Below are positions 1 to 10,621 of a stretch of 64,000 bases of DNA, in pieces; position 1 is the stretch's first letter; each line of letters starts with the position of its first letter. The DNA comes from Leptidea sinapis (taxonomy: Eukaryota > Arthropoda > Insecta > Lepidoptera > Pieridae), in contig NC_066311.1 of assembly GCF_905404315.1 (NCBI RefSeq), forward strand, positions 6,076,001 through 6,140,000. Reading direction: 5' to 3'. Made by a program: the position numbers and the translations under genes. The notes under the pieces are model-generated. The model had not been told where the DNA came from, searched no databases, and saw nothing but the letters and a program-made list of their open reading frames with translations.

Positions 1-57
1 GATCAATTAACATTAGATGACCTTTACGCTCGTTTGTCCTACTTATCCATAAAAAAT
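1..57 (+). mobile_element. 3' tail of LINE family A (fragment)
   Basis: The first bases match the 3' end of the long LINE A at 41.8-45.2 kb: a GGTGACC-like stretch, ACGCTCGTTTGTCCTA, then CCATAAAAAA. The element continues off the left edge or is truncated there. It abuts an RTE LINE fragment. Confidence 0.75.
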
Positions 58-61
58 GGGA

Positions 62-445
62 AGAGGTAGCAATACATTTATCATCATCATATCAGCTGGA
101 AGACGCCCACTGCTTGGCAAAGGCCTCCCCCAAATATCTCCACGACGATCGGTCCTGCGCTGCCCTCATCTAAACTACTCCAGCGATTTTGACAAGATCA
201 TCGGTCCATCTTGTGGGGCCTACTACTGCGACTTCCGGTACGTCATTCGAGGAAAATGCTGGCCCAACGGCAGTTTTATTCAGTTTTCAGTTTTGCAATC
301 ATTTGGGCTATGTTGGTGACTTTAGTTCTCTTACGGATTACGCATTTCTGATTTGATCTCGCAGGGAATCTCTGAGCATAACCTCCATTGCTCTCTGAGG
401 GACCATGAGCTTTCTCAACAATATATGCATAGTCGGTCTTAAATT
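62..445 (-). pseudogene. RTE-type LINE, C-terminal part of reverse-transcriptase ORF (decayed)
   Basis: Read on the minus strand, this stretch gives broken pieces of the RTE-clade endonuclease/RT C-terminus, which is extremely common in Lepidoptera. The order is RKRTKVTNIAQ, then RPHKMDR..DLVKIAG, MRAAQDRSSWR.LGEAF and QWASS. Several stops and frame changes interrupt it, so it is dead. The plus-strand frame at 56-319 is only its shadow. Only the C-terminal region is present, as expected for a 5'-truncated LINE copy. Family recognition is from memory; the outer border near 445 is approximate. Confidence 0.7.
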
Positions 446-779
446 TTTATTTCTCCTTCTAAGCTCAGCAGTTAATGACTTTGAGTTCTACGCTATCGGT
501 ATTTAAGTTTAAATTTGTTTACATCGAAACGTTTATATGTTTGTGTCTGAGTTATACATTTACATATGGTTAAGTATGTATATTGTTTTCCATATGTTAT
601 TGTCTGGCATCCGAAATACTTACTATGCGTAGCTTTAGCTAGATTATTTTAGTAGAACTACAACAATTATTTATTTTAATATCGATAAATTAGGTATTTG
701 GTGTATGAAGTACTTATTAAAATCTAAAACGGTAATAGCAAAAAAATTAAGGAACTTAAGCGGTTCATATTCATGTTAT

Positions 780-1087
780 CAGTGGAAGGCTCTTTTGCAT
801 AGGATGCTGGCTAGAGTATGGGTACCAAAACGGCGCCTATGTCTGCCGTGTAGCAGTAATGTGTCAGCATTATTGTGTTTCGAACAGAATGGCGCTGTAG
901 CTAGTGAAATAACTGGGAAAACGAGACTTAACATTTTATGTCTCAAGGAGACGAGCTCAGTTGTAATGCTGCTCAGATTTTTGGGTTGTTCAAGAATCCT
1001 GAGCGGTACTGCATTGTAATGGGCTGGGCGTATCAATTACAGTCAGCTGAACGTCGTGCTGATCTCGTCCCTTATTGCCATAAAAAA
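780..1087 (+). mobile_element. S1 retroposon, full-length copy
   Basis: About 300-bp repeat with a defined 5' end (CAGTGGAAGGCTC-like) and a CCATAAAAAA tail. Diagnostic internal blocks are GTAGCTAGTGAAAT, ATGTCTCAAGG..ACGAGC and a hairpin around the GCTCAG...CTGAGCGG inverted repeat. It is the same family as copies at 9765, 21676, 37240, 51054 and 52832. It has no tRNA-type A or B box and no coding capacity. The 104- and 85-residue frames inside it are chance. Confidence 0.8.
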
Positions 1088-2054
1088 TATTGATTTAAAA
1101 TAGTGGCAATTATTTTCATGTCAGTTTTCCTCATTTATTCTCAGCTCTCTCAAATCTTCAATCAACTTTTCTCTCTTCTCAACTTTATCCAAAATGGTAT
1201 ATTATATAATGCTAACATCAGTGAACGCATTTAAAACATGTTTTATAACGTTCACTGTCTGACATTTATAACGTTAAAATATGTTATTATTTACCTACAT
1301 TAATAAATAGCTTTTGTTAACCATGTCAATATAATACATTTATTAATATTTCTAAGGTTCCTTGTTCCTCCAAACATTATTTTACTCTAAAATCTTGATT
1401 TGACGGAAGTTTTCTGATAAAACAGCTCTTCGGTATACTCCTCGTCATAAATGCCGTAAGGGATACACAATGAAGAGACGTCACAGAGCACTGGATCCCT
1501 GATCAATATATAAATATTTATTCCCACCGTACCTGTTATATTGTTCAAGTAATGTTCCGACAGTACAAATCACCTAGAATTGTAAAATATATTAAAGTTT
1601 CAAATTTCATCAATTGTATTAAATATTTTTCAAAAACTTACAGTAATTGCAAGTGTTATCCCAGAAATCAAATTGTATCTGTGTTTTAAACTCCAATGCT
1701 GTATATACGGAGTCTCAGGTGGTGAAATTACGAGCAATTCAAAGTCCGCAGCTTTCCTTGGGGACGCGTCTGCATTGTTGAGTCAACTTGTTCTGGATTG
1801 AAACTAAAACACAAAGAAAGTAGAGAGAGCATTTAGTTTGATACTTATTCTGTGAAGAGATTCATTTTAACCCTCTGGGAAATTTATGATTTTTTGTCTG
1901 AAATAACGTGATAGGAATAAGTTGACTTAAATTAAAACTGTTCACAAATGTTCGAAAAACTACAACCAACAACTAGTTGGAAGATTATTAAAGCGTTTAT
2001 ATTAAGATGAAGCTTATTGTAGTATCCTACTACAATGCAAAGAATTATTTAATA
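1088..2054. other. Unassigned AT-rich stretch
   Basis: No open frame of note, no recognised repeat ends and no tRNA boxes. The section around 1,690-1,800 is less AT-rich but shows no coding signal. Confidence 0.5.
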
Positions 2055-2438
2055 CTAGCTGACCCGGCAGACTAAGTAGTGCCTCAATCGATAAATAAAA
2101 GACCTAAATTTTTGTATAAAATAAACTTAAAAGTGTTATTAACCGTGTTTTAAGGAAGTTTATTTTTTACCTCCTGAGATAGTTAGAAAGATATAAAAAA
2201 TCTAATTAGTTTTTCATTTTAAGCTATTATTTTTATTTGAACGACGTTGGACACACCATAGGAAAATAAAAATTGATGTTTTTATTTAATTCCGAGTATT
2301 TTCATATTGATTCATACCTTTTAAACCTTCTCTGGACTTCCACAAATAAATCAAGACCAAAATTAGCCAAATCGGTTCAGCCGTTCTTGAGTTTTAGCGA
2401 GACTAACGAACAGCAATTCATTTTTATATATATATAGA
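2055..2438 (-). mobile_element. Non-autonomous Helitron
   Basis: On the minus strand it begins TCTATATATATAAAAATG, continues with GAATTGCTGTTCGTTAG and ends ...GTCTGCCGGGTCAGCTAG. The flanks are A before TC and T after CTAG, as expected for Helitron insertion between A and T. The 5' half matches the copies at 17777 and 22460. No coding capacity. Confidence 0.8.
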
Positions 2439-3010
2439 TGATATATATATAGATGATGAATTAACCCTTAAGGCGATTAAAATAAATTTATTTGTATTTT
2501 TATAAGTAAAGGTAGTTAAATAAATAATAGTTAAAAAAAACTAAAACGCACGCTTTATATAAAATTAAACTAAAAAATAGAAAATAAATTTAAATTGAAA
2601 ATAGTGTAAAAAAAAATATATTTTATTGTAAAAAAAGCGTGGGGTGCTTTTTAAGATATTATTAAAACATAAATAAAAAATATATAAGGCGTGCTTTTTA
2701 GTTTTTTATAACTATTATTTATTTATCATTTTTTAGTTAAATTTTCTATAAAAGCGTATTTTTAAAACTATTAAGTACTTTAACATCAATTCCTGCCTTA
2801 TCGACTATAGATGAAAATTATATAAATTAACAAAAATCATATTTTGCAAATTGAAAAATTGAATAATTTTATCAAATTAGTGTAATGTCATCGGTCCTCG
2901 ATAAATCTACAAAGTTTGAACGAAATCTAGCCGTTTAGAGTGGGTCAAAATCGCGCCCAAAGAAGGCGGTTACAAACATACAAACATACAGGTGAAGCTA
3001 ATATAAAGCG
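2439..3010. repeat. AT-rich dispersed repeat with AAAGCGTG/GCGTGCTTTTTA motifs
   Basis: Long A/T runs are punctuated by AAAAAGCGTGGGGTGC and GGCGTGCTTTTTAG. The right end holds ACAAACATACAAACATACAG followed by a block whose complement begins GCTTTATATTAGCTTCACC, which resembles the 5' end of another lepidopteran Helitron. No clean 3' end was found, so class is uncertain. Confidence 0.4.
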
Positions 3011-3311
3011 TATAAAAAGCAGTAAAAGTAGCAGTTTTTGTCAAGATGGGTCATTCAATTCCTTCCATAAAATATGGTACTGTCAGCGATATCTGGTCAT
3101 TGATTCATCATCGTAAGCATGCGCTGCTTGTAGTACTAGTTGATCCTTTCATGAAGAACTTTACTTTTGTTGGCTTACCAACTTTTTTTTAAACTTATTA
3201 AGCTATTGCATAGCTTCTATCGCGGGCCTTGAGCGTGGAGACCGAATCCAGAAATTCCGTAATGAAAATAACCTAAAACTTACTTGCTAGATCTATATAT
3301 ATATAGATATT

Positions 3312-3392
3312 TCGCCACGGTCATAACAGTTGCCGTGGAACAGCGGTTTGTGCAGAATATCCCAGGTTCGAGCCTGGGATACGTCTTGATTT
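3312..3392 (+). repeat. tRNA-like sequence / SINE head
   Basis: Contains a perfect B-box-like GGTTCGAGCC inside a strong T-arm hairpin (ATCCCAG...CTGGGAT), preceded by a CCACGG...CCGTGG hairpin. It does not fold as a normal cloverleaf, so it is more likely a SINE head or a degenerate tRNA pseudogene. It is followed by T-rich sequence. Confidence 0.45.
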
Positions 3393-4334
3393 TTTTTAAT
3401 TTCTTTATTTTTTTATCACGTTTTTTTAATTTTTTTTTAGTTTCACCTGTCCCGGTGTCTGTCTGTAATCAAATCTTGCAACTAAATTTTTAATACTTCC
3501 CGTTTGCATTTTTTTAAATTAATTTTATCAAAAAAAAAAATACTGCATAGATAAAATAAATAGATAATTATAATTGCATAAGTTGATAAAAAATGCAATG
3601 CAATAGCTTTACCGCGGCAGTCCCCGAGTGCCACACGTCTTTTTTTTATTTCACATGCTGATAAAGTGCAAACCCAATAAAGCTTTTTTTAACTTTTGAA
3701 TGACATTTAAGTTTTTTTTACAATAATTCACAAACACGTAGCTTGTATAAACAGTTCTGTAATTCTGAAGTAGTAAATATTTATGATATCTCATCTTTTT
3801 CTAAATTAATTGGTTAAGAGTGGCACATTGCATTTATTTGTGTCATTTTATGACCTATATTACTAAATGACTTTTAATTTGAAAAGATACACATCGCAAG
3901 GATACTGAATCCATGTAATGCCACAAATTTCTTGCTGGAAATACGACAAAGTGAACCTATTTTGATCAAAATAAATTTTTAACATAAAAATGAAATTTGA
4001 AATTTGTAAAAATAAATTTCACTGGTTTCACGTCTTCGAATATTATTGTAGAAAAATTCAATCTTTCCACAGTACATTGTAAAAGCAATAAAAAAAAATC
4101 CGAAAATTTTAATAATACTTATTAGGTTAATTAAAATTCACGGTGTGTCGTCAAGACAACGCGACTATAATAATATTATTGTCTGCTTATTGTCGTTTTG
4201 GCTTCGCAATCTTAACATAGCCCATGTTGGTTATTTTATCTCAGTGGATCTCCTCACGAGTAGATCTCACTCACGATGTGATGAGGGAAGAAACGTTATA
4301 AGGCTAATAGTGGATTGTCATGTATTACTCTTAC
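3393..4334. other. Unassigned AT-rich stretch
   Basis: Homopolymer T and A runs, no credible ORF. Short frames here run through low-complexity DNA. Confidence 0.5.
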
Positions 4335-4768
4335 CTTACATTAAAGATTGGTCTTCGCTGGGCTCCAAGTAGATACCGCACTATCTAAGAACAAAAGCCT
4401 TTTCATTACTATTAGATGCTGGTGTGCGTGGCATCTTGACACTCAATGGCATCTTTCACATTTTTTAACATACGCTTCGTGTTATATAACCTTGAAATTA
4501 ATAAAATACAGAGTACTTACTGATGATATGTGATACCAGTGTCTTTCTTATTTCTTGTAGTATTATTTTTACAAAGTTTTACTACGCAACCCAACATTTT
4601 AGTTTCAATTATTAGTAAAGTTTAACAGAACATGTGGCACGTCAACGTCACACATTTTTCGAGACTGGCTCGAGTGCGCCCATTTGGCCGTAGTATTGGT
4701 TTCCGCACTTTGTAACTACGCCTGCGGTATCTAGTTGGAGCGCAGCGGAGACCAATCTTTAATCTAAG
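4335..4768 (-). mobile_element. M1 MITE, THAP-exon-bearing TIR element
   Basis: Terminal inverted repeats of about 45 bp (TTAAAGATTGGTC...TAGATACCGCA at the left, its complement at the right). Between them, on the minus strand, lies a THAP-like first exon. The family also occurs at 17103, 32621 and 54010, where 8-bp target duplications are visible. Here the flanks (ACTCTTAC / CTTAGTAC) are too diverged to call. Confidence 0.8.
4521..4597 (-). pseudogene. THAP-domain first exon inside M1 (fragment)
   Basis: On the minus strand the frame opens with ATG and reads MLGCVVKLCKNNTTRN then KKDTGITYHQ, and meets a consensus splice donor GTAAGT immediately after. C-x4-C plus the KN..TRN..GI.(F/Y)H pattern is the N-terminal half of a C2CH THAP zinc finger. 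THAP genes often have the first intron about here. No second exon is present in the element, so no complete protein can be made from it alone. Assignment to THAP is by motif, not by search. Confidence 0.65.
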
Positions 4769-5890
4769 CTTAGTACCACATGCCATCTTTGACAGTACAT
4801 ATATTTGTTTTTCTCAGAATACCCATTATATTCCTATGCTCTATCCTAGAACATAACTGGTACTATACTATAAGAGTATAGTAATCTATCATATCGTAGT
4901 AAATCTCTAGGTGTTCTTAAGTACCGGAAAAGCCGCTTAATAATAACAATATCTTCACTTTTCTCGAATAAAGCCTTATGAATCGTCAAGATACGCGATA
5001 TTGTTTTATTACGTCGTTAAAATGAACCAAGAGTCATGCCCTTATAAGTCATAAAAATTTATCAGTTAAATCGCATTGCTTATTTCAGGCAGTCGGTCTC
5101 AGATTGAAATAAAAATCTTAACCATTAAAGAATAAAAACCTTCTATGTGCTGGTATCTTAGCAACTAAACTCATGTGGCCGTACAGGGCCGTGGGGGCCA
5201 AAGTTATTATTTGAACGCGGGATACTATCATAATCTAAAGAATTGGAACTCATAATATACCCTCTTTTACCTAAATATAACAATATATATGGTAAAAGAA
5301 CCTGTAACTATGCATTACCAAGGATATGAAATACATTACCTAATGATCAAATAGATATATATCTGCAAAAGAAAAATTTCAAAGTAAAGCTATAAATCTA
5401 TCCATATCCTTCCAGATAACAAATCAGTACTAAAGTTGCTACAAAGCAATATTATCATCTCAAAGCTCGTATATAACTGTCACACATCCCTGATAGCAGT
5501 ATGCGACAACAACAAATACGGTAATTCTGCAATTAAAGATCAAACTATTAGAACAGAAACAATAGTCCTCTGGATAGCCTGCAGAACACCAAGGAAGCTA
5601 GTTGATGCGGACAGGCGAAAGAAATTTTACCATCTATAGACCAGAAGATTTCTCTGTAGCTGAAAAATCACACGATCAACATAAAGTAACAAAATTCATG
5701 TGTAAATGGGTCATATACCTGTTAGGATTCTGTTTGATATGGATTCCACTGCCAGTCCCCTCTGTAGCGCTGCACAGATGCAAAAGAGACGGCCAAACAC
5801 ATAATGTTGGAGTGCTGAAGTGTAGCAACATACTCGGCCAAACATCTGGGTTCACCAAGTACTTTTGGAGTGGTAGTGCCATGTTGGGTC
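4769..5890. other. Unassigned stretch before LINE B copy 1
   Basis: AT-rich. The 144-codon frame at 5602-6036 crosses the border into the LINE 5' region and has no recognisable domain. The LINE may begin somewhat upstream of 5890; the border is not visible. Confidence 0.45.
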
Positions 5891-6064
5891 CTCACAGATA
5901 CAACCGAATTGGGCCCGCACGCCCGGAGAAATACAACTCCCCCACTCGAAACCGGCGTGAAATAGCGGCTATGCCGCTGTATTTCGTCCGGTTTCGGGCG
6001 CAAATCTGCGCTGACTCGGGGCAAACAGAGCAGTAGGCTCAAACCACCCTCCTCCACACTCGCT

Positions 6065-7399
6065 GTAGACTTTTGCAACATCAGGGGGCTTCGATCAAAT
6101 TTAAATGCTGTCCACTTTCACCTGGAGACGGCAAAGCCGGCCCTGCTCTTTTTAACCGAGACACAGATATCCTCCCTGGCTGATTCATCTTACCTTTCCT
6201 ACCCGGGGTATAATTTGGAACACTCCTTTATACCACGGGCTGGCGTGTGCGTTTACGTCAGGGAGGATGTCTGTTCTCGAAGCCTGAGTTTTCTTGAAGG
6301 ACAGGACCTATCCATCATCTGGCTGCGTGTAGACTGCGATGACCATCTGCGAATCTACGCATGCCTGTATAGGTCCCATAGCGGTAACGCAGAGAATTCG
6401 AACACATCCAAATGGCTACAGATTCCGTGTTGGAGCAGATCCCCACTGCAGAGATCGTGTTTCTTGGCGATTTTAAAGCCCACCACGCCGAATGGCTAGG
6501 CTCACGTACCACCGATCATGCAGGGAGATCTGTTCACGACTTCGCCTTAGCATATGGTCTGACGCAACTGGTTATTGCGCCAACGCGAATCCCAGATGTA
6601 CAAGATCATACCTTCACTGTTGGACCTTCTGTTGACCTCACATCCGGACGGCTACCTAGTTTCCGTTGACCCTCCTCTGGGATCGTCGGACTACTGCCTG
6701 ATCCGGAGCACCGTGCCGATCACGCGCCTAACACGGCCCCGCTTCTTAGGCTGTCGCCGCGTGTGGCACTATAGGTCAGCAGAGTGGGACGAGATGCGGT
6801 GCTTTTTTGCATCCAACCCGTGGAGGCAGATCTGTTTTTCGCTGGGAGATCCAGATGCCGCTGCTGACGCTGTTGCTGATGTGGTACTGCAAGGTATGGA
6901 ACTCTTCATTCCATCCTCCTATGTGACTATCGGTGGCAGGTCCCAACCATGGTTTGACCGCTCCTGCAAAATGGCCTCTCGCCGAAAGCAGGAGTGCTTT
7001 CAGGCTTGGGTCAATGCGGTAGTATCTAAGAATTTGAATTCCAGCGAACTTAAAAAACACTTCAATCACGCCTCCAGGTCCTTCAAAAGAGTTATTGCTG
7101 AAGCGAAGTCGAAGCACATTGGCAGAATTGGCGAGAGACTTGCACGCCTTCCCTCGGGATCTCGTGCGTTCTGGTCGCTCGCCAAGGCTGTCCAAGGAAA
7201 CTTCTGCCAGCCAGCCAGCGGTGATCTTCTTACGTACCTCACCCATAAATGGGCGCAAGCGGTTGAGTCGAAGGGAGAGGCGTTGGTGGTGAGTTTGGAC
7301 ATAGCGAAGGCCTTTGATCGGGTGTGGCATAAAGCGCTTATAGCGAAACTGGCACCCGCTGGGAGCACCCGCTCCCCAGTACCAGCTTCTTCCATTTGA
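6065..7399 (+). pseudogene. LINE B endonuclease/RT ORF, broken
   Basis: Encodes in pieces the APE endonuclease (DFCNIRGLRSNLNAVH, FLTETQIS, GVCVYVRED, LGDF, GSSDYCL) and part of the RT. The catalytic GDFN motif reads GDFK here. SDH reads SDY. A frame change near 6400 and a 2-base deletion at about 6608, relative to copy 2, shift the frame. The RT part keeps only GDLLTYLTHKW...SLDIAKAFDRVWH (motif A). Most finger motifs and motifs B and C (PQG, YADD) are deleted. The remaining frame stops at 7399. Inactive. Confidence 0.75.
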
Positions 7400-7772
7400 C
7401 TGCATACAACGAAGAGCGGTTCGAATCATCGACGATCACGTCATCTCCGATCGGCTTGATTCTCTAGCATTGCGTAGAGATGTGGGTTCTCTCTGCATCT
7501 TCTACCGCATTTATCACGGGGAGTGCTCAGAGGAGCTGTTCGGGTTGATTCCAGCGGCCGAATTCCACCATCGGACATTACGTGCAAAGTACCATCCGCA
7601 TCACGTAGACGTCTGGCATTCCACAACCTCGCGTTTTCTTCGAAATTTCTTGCCTCGCACAGCCACTTTGTGGAATCAACTACCGGCAGCAGTCTTGCCG
7701 AACAGATACGACTTAGGGAACTTCAAGAAAAAAGCATATTCCCACCTTAAAGGCCGGCAACGCATTTCTTGA
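7400..7772 (+). pseudogene. LINE B C-terminal domain fragment
   Basis: After the second internal deletion the C-terminal region continues: RRDVGSLCIFYRIYHGECSE, LIPAAEFHHRTL, a VDVWHSTT block, RNFLPRTATLWNQLPAAV and FKKKAY...KGRQRIS, then stop. The same domain recurs in copy 2 and LINE A. It lies in a different frame from the upstream RT piece. Confidence 0.75.
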
Positions 7773-7870
7773 CACACCTGTTGTTGCGGATGTCCATGGG
7801 CGGTTGCCTCACCTCTCCACATCCCGTGAGCCTCTTGCCCATTTGCCCCCTCTCATATATATAAAAAAAA

Positions 7871-8559
7871 AAGTACTCTCCCCGAGACCATGGTTGGAAT
7901 TTGAAGTTTCAGTAACTTTCTTGAAGAGTTGGCATGGCAAAATAAGCCACCCAACTCCAATATGCTAAATATACTCATAGTAGACGACGAGTTAAAAAAA
8001 TATATAAATTCCTTCCAATCATATGCAACTGTTATGTTTGCATTTTACAATTGCCGATTACTATTCAGAACAATTGCCGATAAAATCAGAATGCGCAACT
8101 TTAAAAGTGAAGCAAACTCGCTAACAAGTAGTAACTCTCCTAATAACCCCAAGATGGTACACAGGCTAATTTAAACTATTCTTATCGTAACGAGAATCTG
8201 GCACTGTTATCAGTTTGCTTAAGTTATTGCTTTCAGTTTTGCTCGACTTCAGCCCTAACTACTCTCGTGGTACAAAACATAGGCTTCCGCGGTTAAATTA
8301 TGAATTTCATTTATTCACTATATTTTTAATAAAAAAATATTGAAAACAATATTATTATTAATTATTAAATTAAAACTATAATTACTTTTACTTTTTTTTT
8401 TACTTTAATAATTTTAATTTTATGTAATTATAGTACTGTAAATATAGTTACAAGATTTGTTTTGTTTGAATTAATTATACAAAATAAAAAACATTGTAGG
8501 ATATATATATTTTTTTTATTTTTTTTTTACAACAATATTTATAATTTTACAAGATGGGT
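7871..8559. other. Unassigned AT-rich stretch
   Basis: No recognised repeat ends. An 81-codon frame at 7929-8174 has no motif. Confidence 0.45.
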
Positions 8560-8805
8560 GAAAAGTTGTCGAAAAAAGGTAATTTGGCTTTCACAGGCAG
8601 TGCCTACTATTGACACTTACAAAAATAAAAATGAAATTATTATTAAAACAGTTGGACTAATAAAAACATTATGGTTTATTCCGATAGTGGAAATTTCTAT
8701 CAGGGAAATCCTCCTACAACCACCACTAGTACCAAAATTTATGAACGATGTGGGATTCGAAGCCGTATCTCTCAGGTTACTAACTAAACAACCAACCGCA
8801 TAACG
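8560..8805 (-). mobile_element. tRNA-derived SINE, degenerate
   Basis: On the minus strand: GGTTGTTTAGTTAG (A-box-like region), GGCTTCGAATCCCAC (B-box with one extra base), then ATCGTTCATAAATTTTGG. The downstream block resembles the SINE at 46858 (CATAGTTCATAAAAATTTTG). The right part of the plus-strand 113-codon frame overlaps this and is not a gene. Confidence 0.55.
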
Positions 8806-9140
8806 CATATTAGTATGTTTGTTCAACTCTCAGGTTGTGCCTTCATCTACAGCATCTACTTTACAGTTAATAACCTGTTCAACCCCAATATTTGCATATT
8901 AGGAAATTGACTTGAGATGTCGCTCTTTCAAATCTAAACAAGTGAATGATATTACTTATAAATAACAAAATGTTAATATCTTAGTTATTTTTAAAGCCAT
9001 TTTAATAAACGAAACTTTACCTTTTCTAAAATCACATGCTATTCTGATTCGAATGACACTTGTTGAGGAGACTTTTAAAAACACACACAATATAAATACT
9101 AGATGGTATACTATATATATATATATATATATATATAGGA

Positions 9141-9580
9141 CTAGCTGACCCAGCAAACGTTAAATTGTCATTTAAAGTACCTAAGTAAAATAAAATTTGT
9201 GGTATAAAAAGGGATGCAACCGATTCTCAGACCTACCAAATATATCGTTCTACAATTATTATATTCGATTGCCATCTTAAAACCCTATAGCGAATTTGTG
9301 AAACAGAATAATATTAAAATAGCGATACAAAAATAGTTCTAGATCGTAGAAGGGCGAAAATTTGAAGTTGTATGTATTTTTCAATAAAATAAAAATATAA
9401 AAAAATTGTAAAAAAAAAATATTTTTAGGGTGGGTTACTCTTATCATTTAGGCGTATTAAAAGTAGATGTTGGCCGATTAGACCTACTCGATATGCACAC
9501 AAAATTTCATACAGATCGGTTCTGCCGTTTCGGAGGAGTTTGGTAACAAACACCGGTACATGAGAATTTTATATATTAGA
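9141..9580 (-). mobile_element. Non-autonomous Helitron
   Basis: The minus strand starts TCTAATATATAAAATTCTCA and ends GCTGGGTCAGCTAG. Flanking bases are A and T as expected. It carries the ATCGGT.CTGCCGTTTCGGAG block typical of this lepidopteran family. A (TA)n run of about 24 bp precedes it at 9113-9137. Confidence 0.8.
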
Positions 9581-9764
9581 TATTATGAAATAGATGTTAG
9601 CGACTTGCGGTTATCACATATTTCGCCTACAAATAGGATTGAATGCCAAACTAAAGCAAAAGCAACCAAATTTTCTAAAAAACACTGATATGTAAAATAT
9701 TTATCTTCTGATCTAGATTCTTCTTCCACAAGACGTCCTAATACGTAATCCGTAATCAAATGTG

Positions 9765-10056
9765 CTTTTTTTTAATGAAAATAAGGTACTAGACGATCCA
9801 GACGTTCAGCTGATGGTAATTTATACGCCCTACCCATGACAATGCAGTGCCGCTCAGAATTCTTAAAATATCCAAAAATTCTGAGCGGCACGTCACCTTT
9901 AAGATATTTAGTCTCATTTGCCCAGTAATTTCACAAGCTACGGCGCCTTTCAGACGGAAACACAGTAATTCTTACACTGCTTCACGGCAGAAATAGGCGC
10001 CGTTGTGGTACCCATAATCTACCCGGCATTCTGTGCAATGGAGCCTCCCGCTGGTG
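9765..10056 (-). mobile_element. S1 retroposon, near full length
   Basis: The minus-strand copy starts at the family 5' end (CACCAGCGGGAGGCTCC at 10056) and ends in an A run at 9765. It has the GCCGCTCAG..TT...AATTCTGAGCGGC hairpin and a short deletion just past it. Confidence 0.8.
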
Positions 10057-10252
10057 TGATTCTAAACTGTGCATAATAGTGGACTTAAGTGAGAGTGAAA
10101 AGTCACCTTTGTAGTGTAATTAAGGCCAAAAATTTTAGTCAAATATTTACAATTAATAAGATAATTTAAAAGAGTCAATAAAATAAAAAGTGGCAAGCCT
10201 TTTTGCGCTATTTATATATTATAATTATAGAATATATGATACAGCGGCGTAT

Positions 10253-10621
10253 ACATATTTCAGTAGGCTATGCAGTAGTGTTCATGAGCCGTTTTGTTTG
10301 ATTTAAAGGCTGTAGATTTGTAGTAGACGATAATAGCTAGTAGACTCTATCGTTGGGAAGAATAGAATGAAATGTGCCCTTTACAAACACAAATAAATAT
10401 TAACAATAATCAACTTAAAATAGGGCACGGTTATCGTTATTACACAGATTTACATATTTCAGTCGCTATACAGTGTGCCCGAGCACTGTTTTATTCGATT
10501 CGAAGGGTGTAGTAGACAATATTAGCTACTGAAACTCCGTCGTTGGGAAGAATATAATCAAATGTGTCTTTTACAAATATAAATAAATATTAACAATAAT
10601 GAACTTAAATAAGGGCACGGG
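10253..10621. repeat. Tandem direct duplication, about 190-199 bp unit, 2 copies
   Basis: ACATATTTCAGT begins both units (10253 and 10452). Both contain CGTTGGGAAGAAT.., AAATAAATATTAACAATAAT and AGGGCACGG (10430 and 10620). The copies differ by many substitutions and small indels, so the duplication is old. Confidence 0.75.

Larger units (their letters stand above)
5891..7870 (+). mobile_element. LINE family B, copy 1 (internally deleted)
   Basis: APE-type non-LTR retrotransposon. The 5' region shares an ACCGGCGTGAA.TAGCGGC block with LINE A. It is followed by an endonuclease region, a reverse-transcriptase region and the family 3' tail (GCCTCTTGCCCATTTGCCCCC, then ATATATATAAAAAAAAAA). Against copy 2 at 55.1-57.5 kb it lacks two internal blocks of very roughly 0.5-0.6 kb each, at about 7219 and 7355. 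The precise clade within the non-LTR group is not resolved by eye. Confidence 0.8.

Noticed and set aside
705..1036. Overlapping plus (104 codons) and minus (85 codons) frames
   Set aside because: Both lie in an S1 retroposon; other S1 copies do not keep the frames.
5602..6036. 144-codon plus-strand frame as a gene
   Set aside because: It crosses from anonymous AT-rich DNA into the LINE B 5' region and has no domain; the LINE explains its right half.
9113..9137. (TA)n run as a promoter TATA region
   Set aside because: Simple microsatellite next to a Helitron end; no downstream gene.
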